35,194 bases of DNA. It comes from an uncultured Mailhella sp. GTDB lineage: Bacteria > Desulfobacterota > Desulfovibrionia > Desulfovibrionales > Desulfovibrionaceae. The notes below the pieces were generated by a model. The model was not told the origin of the DNA. It did no database searches and saw only the letters and a program-made list of their open reading frames with translations. The stretch spans positions 1 through 35,194 of the forward strand of contig CAJTRG010000015.1 of assembly GCA_910578585.1 (NCBI GenBank). The letters are read 5' to 3'. Positions within the stretch are counted from its first letter, which is position 1. Each line of letters opens with the position of its first letter. This document shows positions 1 through 6,814 of the stretch, one piece after another. Position numbers and translations under genes: made by a program.

Positions 1-182
1 GCACGCTTCAAAGAGTTTTACTTGCCTGTCTGATTTAATCCTGCTAAATTCAGTAACCCCTCACAATCCCACCCCTGCGGGTTTTACTTGCCTGTCTGAT
101 TTAATCCTGCTAAATTTCACCAGAGGTTTCAGCATAAATCCGAGTTGTTTTACTTGCCTGTCTGATTTAATCCTGCTAAATT
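1..182 (+). CRISPR. CRISPR array (3' end), Cas9-type
   Basis: Three identical 36-bp repeats lie at 15-50, 81-116 and 147-182, separated by two 30-bp spacers (51-80 and 117-146). Bases 1-14 are the end of another spacer, so the array continues beyond the left edge. Each repeat starts GTTTTACTTGCC and ends CCTGCTAAATT. A GTTTTA start is the usual crRNA-sense orientation for Cas9 systems, so the array is transcribed on the + strand. This agrees with the anti-repeat at 5058-5092 and the terminator at 241-284. Within every repeat TTGCCT (repeat bases 8-13) and TAAATT (31-36) are 17 bp apart, with TG one base before the -10. This resembles the repeat-borne extended -10 promoters known from Neisseria type II-C arrays. 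No repeat is degenerate, so the leader end cannot be told. Confidence 0.98.
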
Positions 183-191
183 TATTCAGAC

Positions 192-231
192 GTATTTCAT
201 TGGAAACATTTACTTTTTCAATGAAATATAC
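192..231. other. inverted repeat between array and cas1
   Basis: A perfect 9-bp inverted repeat (ATTTCATTG at 194-202, CAATGAAAT at 219-227) lies just after the last CRISPR repeat. A looser match extends it to 192-231. It would form a hairpin with a 16-nt loop in RNA started by the last repeat. It might also be a protein site at the array end. No function can be read from the sequence alone. Confidence 0.4.
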
Positions 232-240
232 TATTAAAAA

Positions 241-284
241 ACTCAAAAAACAGTAAAAAATACTGCTGTTTTTTGAGTTTTTTT
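241..284 (+). terminator. Rho-independent terminator after the CRISPR array
   Basis: Perfect 13-bp arms at 241-253 and 266-278 are followed on the + strand by a T-run. It lies 58 bp after the last repeat and 20 bp before the cas1 start, so it should end the pre-crRNA. It also means cas1 needs read-through or a promoter not clearly visible. Confidence 0.75.
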
Positions 285-303
285 GAATTTTTCAGGAGTA
301 ACT

Positions 304-1221
304 ATGGCAAGCCATGTTTTAGAAATTGCAGAAAATAATCGTTATCTTTCCATTGCCCATGGAAATATTTGCATAAAGGAAGCAGATAAGACGCTTGGGC
401 AAATTCCCCTTGATCTACTTGCCTGTGTTATGCTCACTGCTCCAGGTGTTACCGTCAGCAAACAATTTTTAACCGCAATGGGCGAGGAAAATATTCCCGT
501 ACTCATTATGGGGAAAAACTATTTGCCTGTATCCATTGCCCTGCCCGTCAGCTCCCATTACAAGCAGCTCACCATTGCCGAAGAACAAGTCAAAGCTGGT
601 GAAATTATCAAAAAGCAAATCTGGCAAAAAATTATTATCAGTAAAATACAAAATCAGGCCCAAGCTCTGGAAAAATGTGTTCTGCCTGCAGATCCCAGCG
701 TAATGAAGCATATTGAAAAGCTTAAATTCCTTGCTCAGCGTGTTCGGTCTGGTGATAAGGACAATAAAGAAGGACAAGCAGCGCAAATTTATTGGCAAGC
801 TCTCTTTGGAAAAAGCTTTTATCGAGATCAGGACGAAGAAGGTATCAACGCATTTTTAAATTATGGCTATGCTGTCGTGCGTGCCGTTTGTGCCAGATCA
901 ATTTGCGCAAGCGGGCTTTTGCCTCAATTTGGGGTTCATCACCGCAACCAGTTTAACGCCTTTTGTCTTGCAGATGATCTTATGGAACCTTTTCGACCAT
1001 TTTTGGATTGCCTTGTTTTTGAATACATTAAAGAAAATGAGATCCCTTTATTAGACACAAAAGCAAAACGCCACCTTTCAACAATTTTGCAATGTCCCCT
1101 TTATTTACAAGAGGAAGAAAGCACGCTGCTACCCATAGTACTCAAAGCGGCTCAAGCTCTCTACAAAAGTTACTGCACCAAACAAGTTCTTTTGGAATTT
1201 CCCCAATTAAAACAGAAATAA
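304..1221 (+). CDS. cas1: CRISPR-associated endonuclease Cas1 (type II)
   Basis: A 305-residue Cas1, the integrase that with Cas2 inserts new spacers. The ATG at 304 is chosen over an upstream in-frame TTG (283) because AGGAG at 294-298 precedes it. The catalytic domain shows Glu156 (NKEGQAAQIYW), His212-His213 (PQFGVHHRNQFNAF) and Asp224-Asp225 (LADDLMEPFRPFLD), the expected metal-binding set of an active Cas1. Length fits type II Cas1. It lies directly downstream of the array and its terminator. It faces cas2: the last 15 bp overlap the cas2 3' end on the other strand, an unusual order because cas9-cas1-cas2 are normally co-directional. No independent strong promoter is evident. Confidence 0.97.
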   Translation: MASHVLEIAENNRYLSIAHGNICIKEADKTLGQIPLDLLACVMLTAPGVTVSKQFLTAMGEENIPVLIMGKNYLPVSIALPVSSHYKQLTIAEEQVKAGEIIKKQIWQKIIISKIQNQAQALEKCVLPADPSVMKHIEKLKFLAQRVRSGDKDNKEGQAAQIYWQALFGKSFYRDQDEEGINAFLNYGYAVVRAVCARSICASGLLPQFGVHHRNQFNAFCLADDLMEPFRPFLDCLVFEYIKENEIPLLDTKAKRHLSTILQCPLYLQEEESTLLPIVLKAAQALYKSYCTKQVLLEFPQLKQK

Positions 1222-1572
1222 CTGCTCCATGGCTTGGAATTCCTGCTGCTCATTTTTCTTTTTCTTTTTGCCAAAATAATTTCTCGTCAGTCCGTATTGC
1301 CTGTCTGTAATGAAAAAGACAGAAACTTCTCCCTGTTCCAGCAAACACAAGCCCACTTTTTCTGCCATACGCTCAGCCGACGCCATATTTTCGCACGGCC
1401 GCATATACACAGAAAATTGTTTGCGCATAAAACCAAGCTCGAGTAAACTATTCCGAAACTGGGTTGCCAGACGCATTTGCTTTTTCGTGGTTACAGGCAA
1501 ATCAAACATCACGAGCAGCCACATAATAGTATACTCTGTCGGTTTGTTGATACGCTTATACTTTCTTGCCAT
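1207..1572 (-). CDS. cas2: CRISPR-associated protein Cas2
   Basis: A 121-residue Cas2, partner of Cas1 in the adaptation complex. The N-terminal strand MWLLVMFDLPV carries the conserved Asp24. The stretch LGFMRKQFSVYMRPCEN and the following FFITDRQYG are typical of type II Cas2. The C-terminal tail is lysine-rich. The ATG lies inside the cas9 3' end (17-nt overlap) without a clear ribosome binding site, which suggests translational coupling to cas9. Its 3' end overlaps the oppositely directed cas1 by 15 bp. Confidence 0.97.
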   Translation of the reverse strand: MARKYKRINKPTEYTIMWLLVMFDLPVTTKKQMRLATQFRNSLLELGFMRKQFSVYMRPCENMASAERMAEKVGLCLLEQGEVSVFFITDRQYGLTRNYFGKKKKKNEQQEFQAMEQLFLF

Positions 1573-4500
1573 GCCATAATCTTTGCAATTTCTTGTTTAC
1601 CTTTCCAAAAGGACTAAGAAGCACTTTACGAGCCTTTGCTTTGCAATAAAAAGATAATCCGCAGTTACCGCTTTTCCAGCGCATAAATGGTTCCGGATTT
1701 TCCTTCAAAGCATTTTTTTGATCAGCTCGTGCATCAAAAGCTGAAACAAAGACAATATATGTACCTGTAAATTTTAACACTTTTGCAAGCATACAATATT
1801 CTTGCTGCTCATTTTGCCTTACAAACGCCATAGGAATTTTTTCTTTTAGCAATGTCTCTTTATCAAAGTGCAGTTCCAGAACGTCACCTTTACATACACT
1901 CCAAACAAGTTCTCCATATTCCTGCCATTTTGGCTTAAAATTAGGATTGGCGGCATCAATGCTTTTTATACATTCCCAGCCAATTTCATCTTTCTTTTTA
2001 CCGTCTGTATACACAAAGAAATCCACGCGGTGATTGCTGGCTGGCTCATACCCGCATTGCTGTTTTTTGCGGATATTTACAAGGGTGAACTTTTCAAGGC
2101 GAGGATATTTGTTCCCCACCTTTGCAAGACGTATTGCCTCCTGCACAAGAGCTTGATCAGTAATTTTTACCTCTTTTAATCCCTGTGCAGCATTATCAGT
2201 ATTTTTTTGCTTGAGACTTTTTTCTGCGGCAAAACGCTGAGCACTCACATCGTTAATAATATGGGCACAGCGCTCCCGCATTTTCCGCACCGTTGGACTG
2301 GTGCCTAAATTTTCAGCAACAGCAATAGTTTCTAATTTACTGAAACTATCAATATTACTGAGCGAACGCATATAATTTGCAATATAAAGCTGATCTTTTT
2401 CATCATAATCAAGAATGCGAATAGCTGTTTCATTATGCAATTGAGTATTGGTGTCGTGTTCTGGCTTATGGGAAATTTTAATCGTTTTCAGCATTTCAAG
2501 CACAAGTTCTCTAAAAGATTTCAACTCTGAATTTTTAGGAGATTTTCTAAAGGGCATGTCTGCTATGGACTCATCAATTTTTTTATTACGATTATCTGCC
2601 CTGTACATTTTTTGAGCCAAAGAACGCGTAATCGCACAAAGCACCATGGCATCCACAGCATGGTGACGATGATCAATACGGGGTTTTGCCTCCCAATCAG
2701 GGTTTATTACCACATCTCCGTTACTATCTTTAAATGCAAGTTTCGTTTTAGGGTCTATCCTTTCTTTTGGAACATTCAAGCCCATAAGTTCATATTCTAT
2801 GCCGTCAAAACCCCATAAATGCCGCAGCTGTGCCGTCATGCCGCCGCGAATTGCCAAAATATTTTTGCAAATACAGGAAAGATAACGAAGTGCCGCCTTG
2901 GACATATAACGGGTATCCTGCAAACGACGGTCTGCATAGTCTTCGTCTGTTTCGTCACCATACAGGGCATAACGAGTTTTTGCTTCAGCCGTGAAACGCC
3001 ATGCCTTGTTTTTAGGCATTTCTTCCATCTCTTTTTTTATGGATTCCCATTGGTCAGGAAATTTTTCCTGAATAAAATCATAGGCAAAAATATTTCCTTT
3101 GACATTATTTTTATCCGTCAATACCAAATTACAGATCGAATTCGTTCCGCCTGCCTCTTGTGGAATAATATGGTCAATTTGATATTTGCTAAAATCTGAA
3201 ACTTCAAATTCTTGCCGGGAATAAATATCTTTGCCGTTTTGTTCTTTCCACAAGCGATATTTCAAACGATTTTTCTTTGTGGGAGCATACCCAAACCCAA
3301 GCAGTTTCTCATCAATATCGCGATTATTTTTTTCATTGGCTTTACGCTGTTTTTCTAATTTATCACGCTTAATTTTTGACAAACCAAAATCACGGGCAAT
3401 TTCCAGTTTTATCATTTCCGGCTTGCCATACAAGGCAATTATTTCATTGACTACCTTGCGCAGCTGATTGAGCATGGAGTGAACAACAGGATTGGCAATG
3501 CGTCCAATTTTTTCTTCTTCTGCCGTGCGTTCCAGATGCCAGGGATGAATGGGCAAAATATCATTGACCAAAACTTCTCCATAATAGGGCAGAAAATCGT
3601 ATTCTTTTTGATCTTCATCTGCCCGAACAAAATTACAGGCAGTCACAGCGTCATGATAAGTGGGTGCTTTCCATACTCCATCAATTTCAGCACCCTCAAT
3701 AAGCTTTGCTAAAATTGCCTTACTTGCCGCCTTGCCAAGCATAGTTCTGTCTTTAGGTAATAAATTCAGCGCAGCATACAGTTTTTGCTCGCCCTCTAGT
3801 CCGGAAAGCCGTAATTTTTCCATACAAATCTGCAAAAATTTTTCTTCATCATATAAAACAGGCTTCGCTGACTTTGCCTTGACATCCAGCGGATCAGCGA
3901 TAAATTCAATCAGTTCATCCTGTTTTTGCTGCGGCAGTTTCCAAAAAGTGGGGATACCCGCAAAAGCTTTCACATGAGCAAAAGGCTTAATCGCGGTGAT
4001 TTCTTCATCCTGGGCATAACAATTAATGCTTTTAATTTTTTCTTTGCAAAAAGTTTGAAGTATCTTTTTAATACTTGTTTTATTAAGCCCTTCACCCTGC
4101 ATGAGCTTTTCCGCAAGAGCATCCCGCATTTGTCTTGTTAATCCCTGATAAATGTCAGTATGTTCAACTGTGTTATAGCGGATATTATTGCATTGCTGAT
4201 AAATTCGTAATTCTTCCGCAAGTCTGTGCATTTTTGGCAATCTGCTGCCTGTCTCCGGCAAAAGCGAACACGGAGCATTGGCATAGGGAGCTTTTGGAAA
4301 ATCCTGAAAAATCGTGGTATAAATGGCTTTTACCTGTGCGTCAGATATGCCAAAATGCTTTGCCTGTTTTTCCATAAGGGCATAATAATCCCGCTTGACA
4401 AGATAGCGAGGCACAGAAAAAGGTACTTTCTCCGCTATAAAATCCAAGCGTTGACGAATACAGTTATTTTTTGCCAAATGATCCGCCAAAAATTCAGAAA

Positions 4501-5002
4501 GCGTAATGTTCTTCGTTTTCAGCTCCTGCTCAAGGAATTGATAACGGTTGGCTGTTTTGCTTTTCTTTTTTTCGTCCTCATTTTCTTCAGCTTCATCAAT
4601 AAAGCCTGCCCCACGAAGCTTGGCAATATTCATAATACAAAAGCCCAGTTCAAAGGGATTGTCGAAAGGCTCCTGCATGGCTTTTGCCCGCAATGCATAG
4701 GGCTGTGAACGCAAGCCAAGTTCAAGCTCTGACCTGTCCAATGGCAAAAGTTTATACTCCTGCAATAAGGCAATGAGAGCCTTTTTCCGGGCTTTTCTAT
4801 GTTTTTTAGCATTGCGCTGACTGCGCAAAATTCGGCGATTTACTGCACCTTCTGTAACCGAACAAATACGTACACCTGCATCTAAAATTTTCTCAAATGA
4901 ATGAATATCATTTAAATCTGTTGCACCTGGTAAAATCTTAAAAAGTGCTGTTCCAATGGAGCTAATCCCTAAATCTATACCTAAAATATAACGCAATGCC
5001 AT
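1556..5002 (-). CDS. cas9: CRISPR-associated endonuclease Cas9 (probably type II-C)
   Basis: A 1148-residue RNA-guided DNA endonuclease. The start at 5002 (MALRYILGID) is chosen over the upstream ATG at 5017 because AAGGAG sits 5 nt ahead. Domains in order: RuvC-I with Asp10 (GIDLGISSIG); an Arg/Lys-rich bridge helix (RRILRSQRNAKKHRKARKKA, about 56-75); a helical recognition lobe; RuvC-II with Glu534 (IKLEIARD); HNH with Asp610-His611 (QIDHIIPQE) and the later NLVLTDKNN; RuvC-III with His780-His781 and Asp784 (HRHHAVDAM); and a C-terminal PAM-interacting region. All nuclease residues are present, so both strands should be cut. Size is near the upper end for type II-C. No csn2 or cas4 is in view, but genes left of the window are unseen. 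It heads a cas9-cas2 operon, divergent from the tracrRNA. Confidence 0.98.
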   Translation of the reverse strand: MALRYILGIDLGISSIGTALFKILPGATDLNDIHSFEKILDAGVRICSVTEGAVNRRILRSQRNAKKHRKARKKALIALLQEYKLLPLDRSELELGLRSQPYALRAKAMQEPFDNPFELGFCIMNIAKLRGAGFIDEAEENEDEKKKSKTANRYQFLEQELKTKNITLSEFLADHLAKNNCIRQRLDFIAEKVPFSVPRYLVKRDYYALMEKQAKHFGISDAQVKAIYTTIFQDFPKAPYANAPCSLLPETGSRLPKMHRLAEELRIYQQCNNIRYNTVEHTDIYQGLTRQMRDALAEKLMQGEGLNKTSIKKILQTFCKEKIKSINCYAQDEEITAIKPFAHVKAFAGIPTFWKLPQQKQDELIEFIADPLDVKAKSAKPVLYDEEKFLQICMEKLRLSGLEGEQKLYAALNLLPKDRTMLGKAASKAILAKLIEGAEIDGVWKAPTYHDAVTACNFVRADEDQKEYDFLPYYGEVLVNDILPIHPWHLERTAEEEKIGRIANPVVHSMLNQLRKVVNEIIALYGKPEMIKLEIARDFGLSKIKRDKLEKQRKANEKNNRDIDEKLLGFGYAPTKKNRLKYRLWKEQNGKDIYSRQEFEVSDFSKYQIDHIIPQEAGGTNSICNLVLTDKNNVKGNIFAYDFIQEKFPDQWESIKKEMEEMPKNKAWRFTAEAKTRYALYGDETDEDYADRRLQDTRYMSKAALRYLSCICKNILAIRGGMTAQLRHLWGFDGIEYELMGLNVPKERIDPKTKLAFKDSNGDVVINPDWEAKPRIDHRHHAVDAMVLCAITRSLAQKMYRADNRNKKIDESIADMPFRKSPKNSELKSFRELVLEMLKTIKISHKPEHDTNTQLHNETAIRILDYDEKDQLYIANYMRSLSNIDSFSKLETIAVAENLGTSPTVRKMRERCAHIINDVSAQRFAAEKSLKQKNTDNAAQGLKEVKITDQALVQEAIRLAKVGNKYPRLEKFTLVNIRKKQQCGYEPASNHRVDFFVYTDGKKKDEIGWECIKSIDAANPNFKPKWQEYGELVWSVCKGDVLELHFDKETLLKEKIPMAFVRQNEQQEYCMLAKVLKFTGTYIVFVSAFDARADQKNALKENPEPFMRWKSGNCGLSFYCKAKARKVLLSPFGKVNKKLQRLWHGKKV

Positions 5003-5011
5003 AAAAACTCC

Positions 5012-5040
5012 TTGCATTCTATTTATTTTCTTGTTATAAA
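5012..5040 (+). promoter_or_regulatory. predicted tracrRNA promoter
   Basis: TTGCAT (5012-5017) and TATAAA (5035-5040) are spaced by exactly 17 bp. Initiation near 5047 would give a transcript entering the anti-repeat about 11 nt later. The element lies inside the cas9 5' untranslated region. Confidence 0.65.
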
Positions 5041-5057
5041 TATTTCATCTGATTTTT

Positions 5058-5086
5058 ATTTTAGCAGGATTAAATCAGATAGGCAA
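5058..5086 (-). promoter_or_regulatory. predicted cas9 promoter inside the tracrRNA anti-repeat
   Basis: On the - strand the anti-repeat reads TTGCCT (5086-5081), 17 bp, then TAAAAT (5063-5058), with an extended TGC just before the -10. It is the same -35/-10 pair carried by each CRISPR repeat. Initiation near 5051 would give a 5' leader of about 49 nt for cas9. No better promoter for cas9 is visible. Confidence 0.6.
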
Positions 5087-5129
5087 TAAAACAAATATAA
5101 TTTCTTTTGAAATTATATGTAAAATGTTT

Positions 5130-5158
5130 AAAGCCCTCCTTTTCAGGGGGGCTTTTTT
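5130..5158 (+). terminator. tracrRNA terminator
   Basis: Arms AAAGCCCTCC (5130-5139) and GGGGGGCTTT (5146-5155) pair over 10 bp with one G-U wobble and a 6-nt loop, followed by a run of T to 5158. It is the last hairpin of the tracrRNA. Confidence 0.88.
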
Positions 5159-5159
5159 A

Positions 5160-5409
5160 CTTTTTGCTAGCATGGCGAAGCCATAAAGAGCTTACAAAAA
5201 GTTGCGGTAGCCGTTGCCAACTTGTTGGCTTACGGATAGCGACAGTGGTTCTTAAGCACAACTTGGTGCCAGCTAATTGCTGTCTTTATCCGTAGTTTCC
5301 TGCGTCACAACGGCTAAAGCAAAAAGTTCTCGTCCTATCTCTGCTGTCTATTTCTCTAAACCTCGTAAACTCGGCAAAAGAGAAACGGCTTCGCCGCCTC
5401 CGGTAGCGA
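5160..5409. repeat. structured intergenic element with dispersed 42-bp repeat (copy A)
   Basis: About 250 bp without a credible gene. It is more GC-rich than its flanks and full of small inverted repeats: GCCAAC/GTTGGC separated by two bases near 5216-5229, and an imperfect pair at 5231-5243 with 5282-5294 (TACGGATA/TATCCGTA plus three more pairs). Bases 5279-5320 recur at 18400-18441 with only two mismatches. A short open frame at 5286-5474 on the - strand has low-complexity Arg/Phe-rich content and is not believed. This looks like a REP-like or remnant mobile element. Its function is unknown. Confidence 0.5.
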
Positions 5410-5444
5410 AAAAAATCAAACCCGAAGGGATTACTTGATTTTTT
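5410..5444 (-). terminator. terminator after the GNAT gene
   Basis: Perfect 10-bp arms (5410-5419 and 5435-5444) with a 15-nt loop, followed by T on the - strand. It lies 9 bp downstream of the acetyltransferase stop. The + strand also has T-runs, so it may work both ways. Confidence 0.65.
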
Positions 5445-5452
5445 GAGTTTTT

Positions 5453-5896
5453 TTATAATTTCTTTTGCAAACAAATCATATCAACAAGTTGTTTTCCGGC
5501 CTCGAATATGGGGTGATCATAGTTATCAGGAAAGAAATTTTTTATGCGATGGGATTGGGTAAAGCCGTATTTTTCATAAAAGGGAAGCGTCAGCGGACTG
5601 TCGCCTGTGCCCGCTTGTAAAATAGAATGTGTTTTCTTATATTTTGCTGTAATAAAATCCAGCAATGCCCTGGCATAGCCTTTGCGCTGAAAAGCCGATT
5701 CTGTTGCAAGATTTTTAATTTCCAAAATTCCCTTGCCTTCATCTGTCACCACGCAAACACTTTTTACGCCATTATCCTCTAAAACATACAGCGTTCCGCG
5801 TTCAAGGTAGGTATCAATCATACTTTCCTGTTCATCTGCAAGCAAAAGCAAAGGCAAAAACTGCTTTTTATTTTCTTTGATTTCTTTAATTTCCAT
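5453..5896 (-). CDS. GNAT family N-acetyltransferase
   Basis: A 147-residue acetyltransferase of the GCN5-related family, which transfers acetyl from acetyl-CoA to an amine of an unidentified substrate. The acetyl-CoA loop is visible as QRKGYARALLDFI, preceded by the strand ILEIKNLATESAFQ. The closing FYEKYGFTQSHRIKNFF is the usual C-terminal half. The start at 5896 (MEIKEIKENK) is preferred over 5926 because GCGGAG precedes it. It stands alone, between a terminator and the upstream region of an unrelated divergent gene. Substrate cannot be inferred. Confidence 0.85.
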   Translation of the reverse strand: MEIKEIKENKKQFLPLLLLADEQESMIDTYLERGTLYVLEDNGVKSVCVVTDEGKGILEIKNLATESAFQRKGYARALLDFITAKYKKTHSILQAGTGDSPLTLPFYEKYGFTQSHRIKNFFPDNYDHPIFEAGKQLVDMICLQKKL

Positions 5897-5978
5897 AGCA
5901 TACTCCGCATATTTATTCTTTAGCAAGTCAAAGCCAAAAAGCCAAAAAACAATATGCGCTATATTGCCTTGCTATAGC

Positions 5979-6007
5979 TTGACAGAAAGCTTTTACTCGT
6001 CTAATTT
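5979..6007 (+). promoter_or_regulatory. sigma-70-like promoter for the 208-aa membrane protein
   Basis: TTGACA (5979-5984), a 17-bp spacer and TAATTT (6002-6007). Initiation near 6014 would leave a leader of about 78 nt before the gene at 6092. Confidence 0.6.
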
Positions 6008-6091
6008 TAAGTATTATTTGATTAATAAAATTCTGTCTTTTGAGAAGAAATATGAATCCTATAAATTTTATTTTCCTGTTTTGGGGACATT

Positions 6092-6718
6092 ATGGAAGAT
6101 AATACTAAATTTGTTTTAAAAGAATTTTTGCGTTTTATTATTTATGCTGTAAGCACCATTTTACTTTTACTGCTTATGTTTGGCATAACCCATCTTGATT
6201 TCGCGCGGGTGGAATATATTCCTGAACTTTCGCTGACAGAGATTTTGCAGGAAATTTTACTTTTTGTTTGTGTGGGTATTTTTTGCTGTATTGCCCACAA
6301 AAACAAAATTCGGGGACTATGGCTTGTAGCGGGATTTTTATCCTGCATGCTTGTTCGTGAGCTCGATATTCTTTTTGATATGATTTTCCACGGCGCCTGG
6401 AAATTTATTGCCCTGCCGGCTGCTGTTTTCTTCATCTGTTTAGCTTTGCGCAATGGCATATCCCCGGTTATCGACGATTTAGCAGCCTTTATGCGCAAAA
6501 AATCCTATCCGTTTTTAATATTAAGCTTATTATTACTATTATTTGTTTCACGTATCTTTGGCAGTATGCAACTTATTAAACTTGTTGCTTCGGAGCACTG
6601 CCAATTTGCCTTGAAAAACTTTATGGAAGAAGGCATTGAACTTGTTTCCTATTTCCTTCTTTTCATCTCATCCTGCGCGTATTATTATGAATACAGAATA
6701 AAAGGCAGGATGAAATAG
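6092..6718 (+). CDS. integral membrane protein of unknown function
   Basis: A 208-residue hydrophobic protein that I do not recognise. About six membrane segments can be seen (near residues 14-33, 50-66, 73-92, 102-119, 137-155 and 183-200). A short acidic N-terminus and a basic C-terminus (YRIKGRMK) suggest both ends face the cytoplasm. There is no obvious catalytic motif or Cys/His cluster. The start has a GGGGA ribosome binding site 5-6 nt ahead and a promoter at 5979-6007. It is a single-gene unit between an acetyltransferase on the other strand and the convergent PagL-like gene. Confidence 0.75.
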   Translation: MEDNTKFVLKEFLRFIIYAVSTILLLLLMFGITHLDFARVEYIPELSLTEILQEILLFVCVGIFCCIAHKNKIRGLWLVAGFLSCMLVRELDILFDMIFHGAWKFIALPAAVFFICLALRNGISPVIDDLAAFMRKKSYPFLILSLLLLLFVSRIFGSMQLIKLVASEHCQFALKNFMEEGIELVSYFLLFISSCAYYYEYRIKGRMK

Positions 6719-6737
6719 TATATTGCAGATAAAAAAA

Positions 6738-6780
6738 TTCGTTAATTGTAAACAGTTTTCCGCAATTTACAATTAACGAA
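6738..6780 (-). terminator. terminator of the PagL-like gene (shared intergenic hairpin)
   Basis: Perfect 15-bp arms at 6738-6752 and 6766-6780 with a 13-nt loop. On the - strand a run of seven T follows (complement of 6731-6737), so it should end the PagL-like transcript. It lies between two convergent genes. Confidence 0.75.
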
Positions 6781-6814
6781 CAATAAAATTCAGCGTATTC
6801 AATATAATTAACAA

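Larger units (their letters stand above)
5047..5158 (+). ncRNA. tracrRNA
   Basis: The anti-repeat at 5058-5092 is nearly the reverse complement of the CRISPR repeat. Differences are one base near its 5' end, a C-to-T change that keeps a G-U pair, and one missing base that would leave a bulged C in the crRNA. After it come a perfect 10-bp hairpin (5095-5104 with 5109-5118, TTTT loop) and a terminator hairpin (5130-5139 with 5146-5155). This order of anti-repeat, hairpin and terminator is the canonical tracrRNA plan and confirms the + orientation of the array. The start is estimated from the promoter at 5012-5040 and the end from the T-run. The RNA would be about 110 nt and pair with pre-crRNA for processing and Cas9 loading. 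Confidence 0.93.

Noticed and set aside
1..1221. Leader sequence between array and cas1
   Set aside because: The orientation of repeats, the anti-repeat and the terminator indicate that this is the downstream end of the transcript. The true leader is likely left of the window, although the insertion end stays unproven.
5160..5340. tRNA or other known RNA gene in the GC-richer gap
   Set aside because: The inverted repeats do not make a cloverleaf and there is no TTCGA-type T-loop or CCA end. No known riboswitch core was recognised.
5286..5474. 62-residue - strand frame next to the tracrRNA
   Set aside because: Low-complexity Arg/Phe/Asp content, no ribosome site, and it lies over the structured repeat element. 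Overlaps the GNAT terminator.
5950..5966. Palindrome CAATAT-5-ATATTG between the GNAT gene and the membrane protein
   Set aside because: Short, AT-rich arms in an AT-rich gap with no second copy or regulator nearby. It could be an operator but support is too thin to list.
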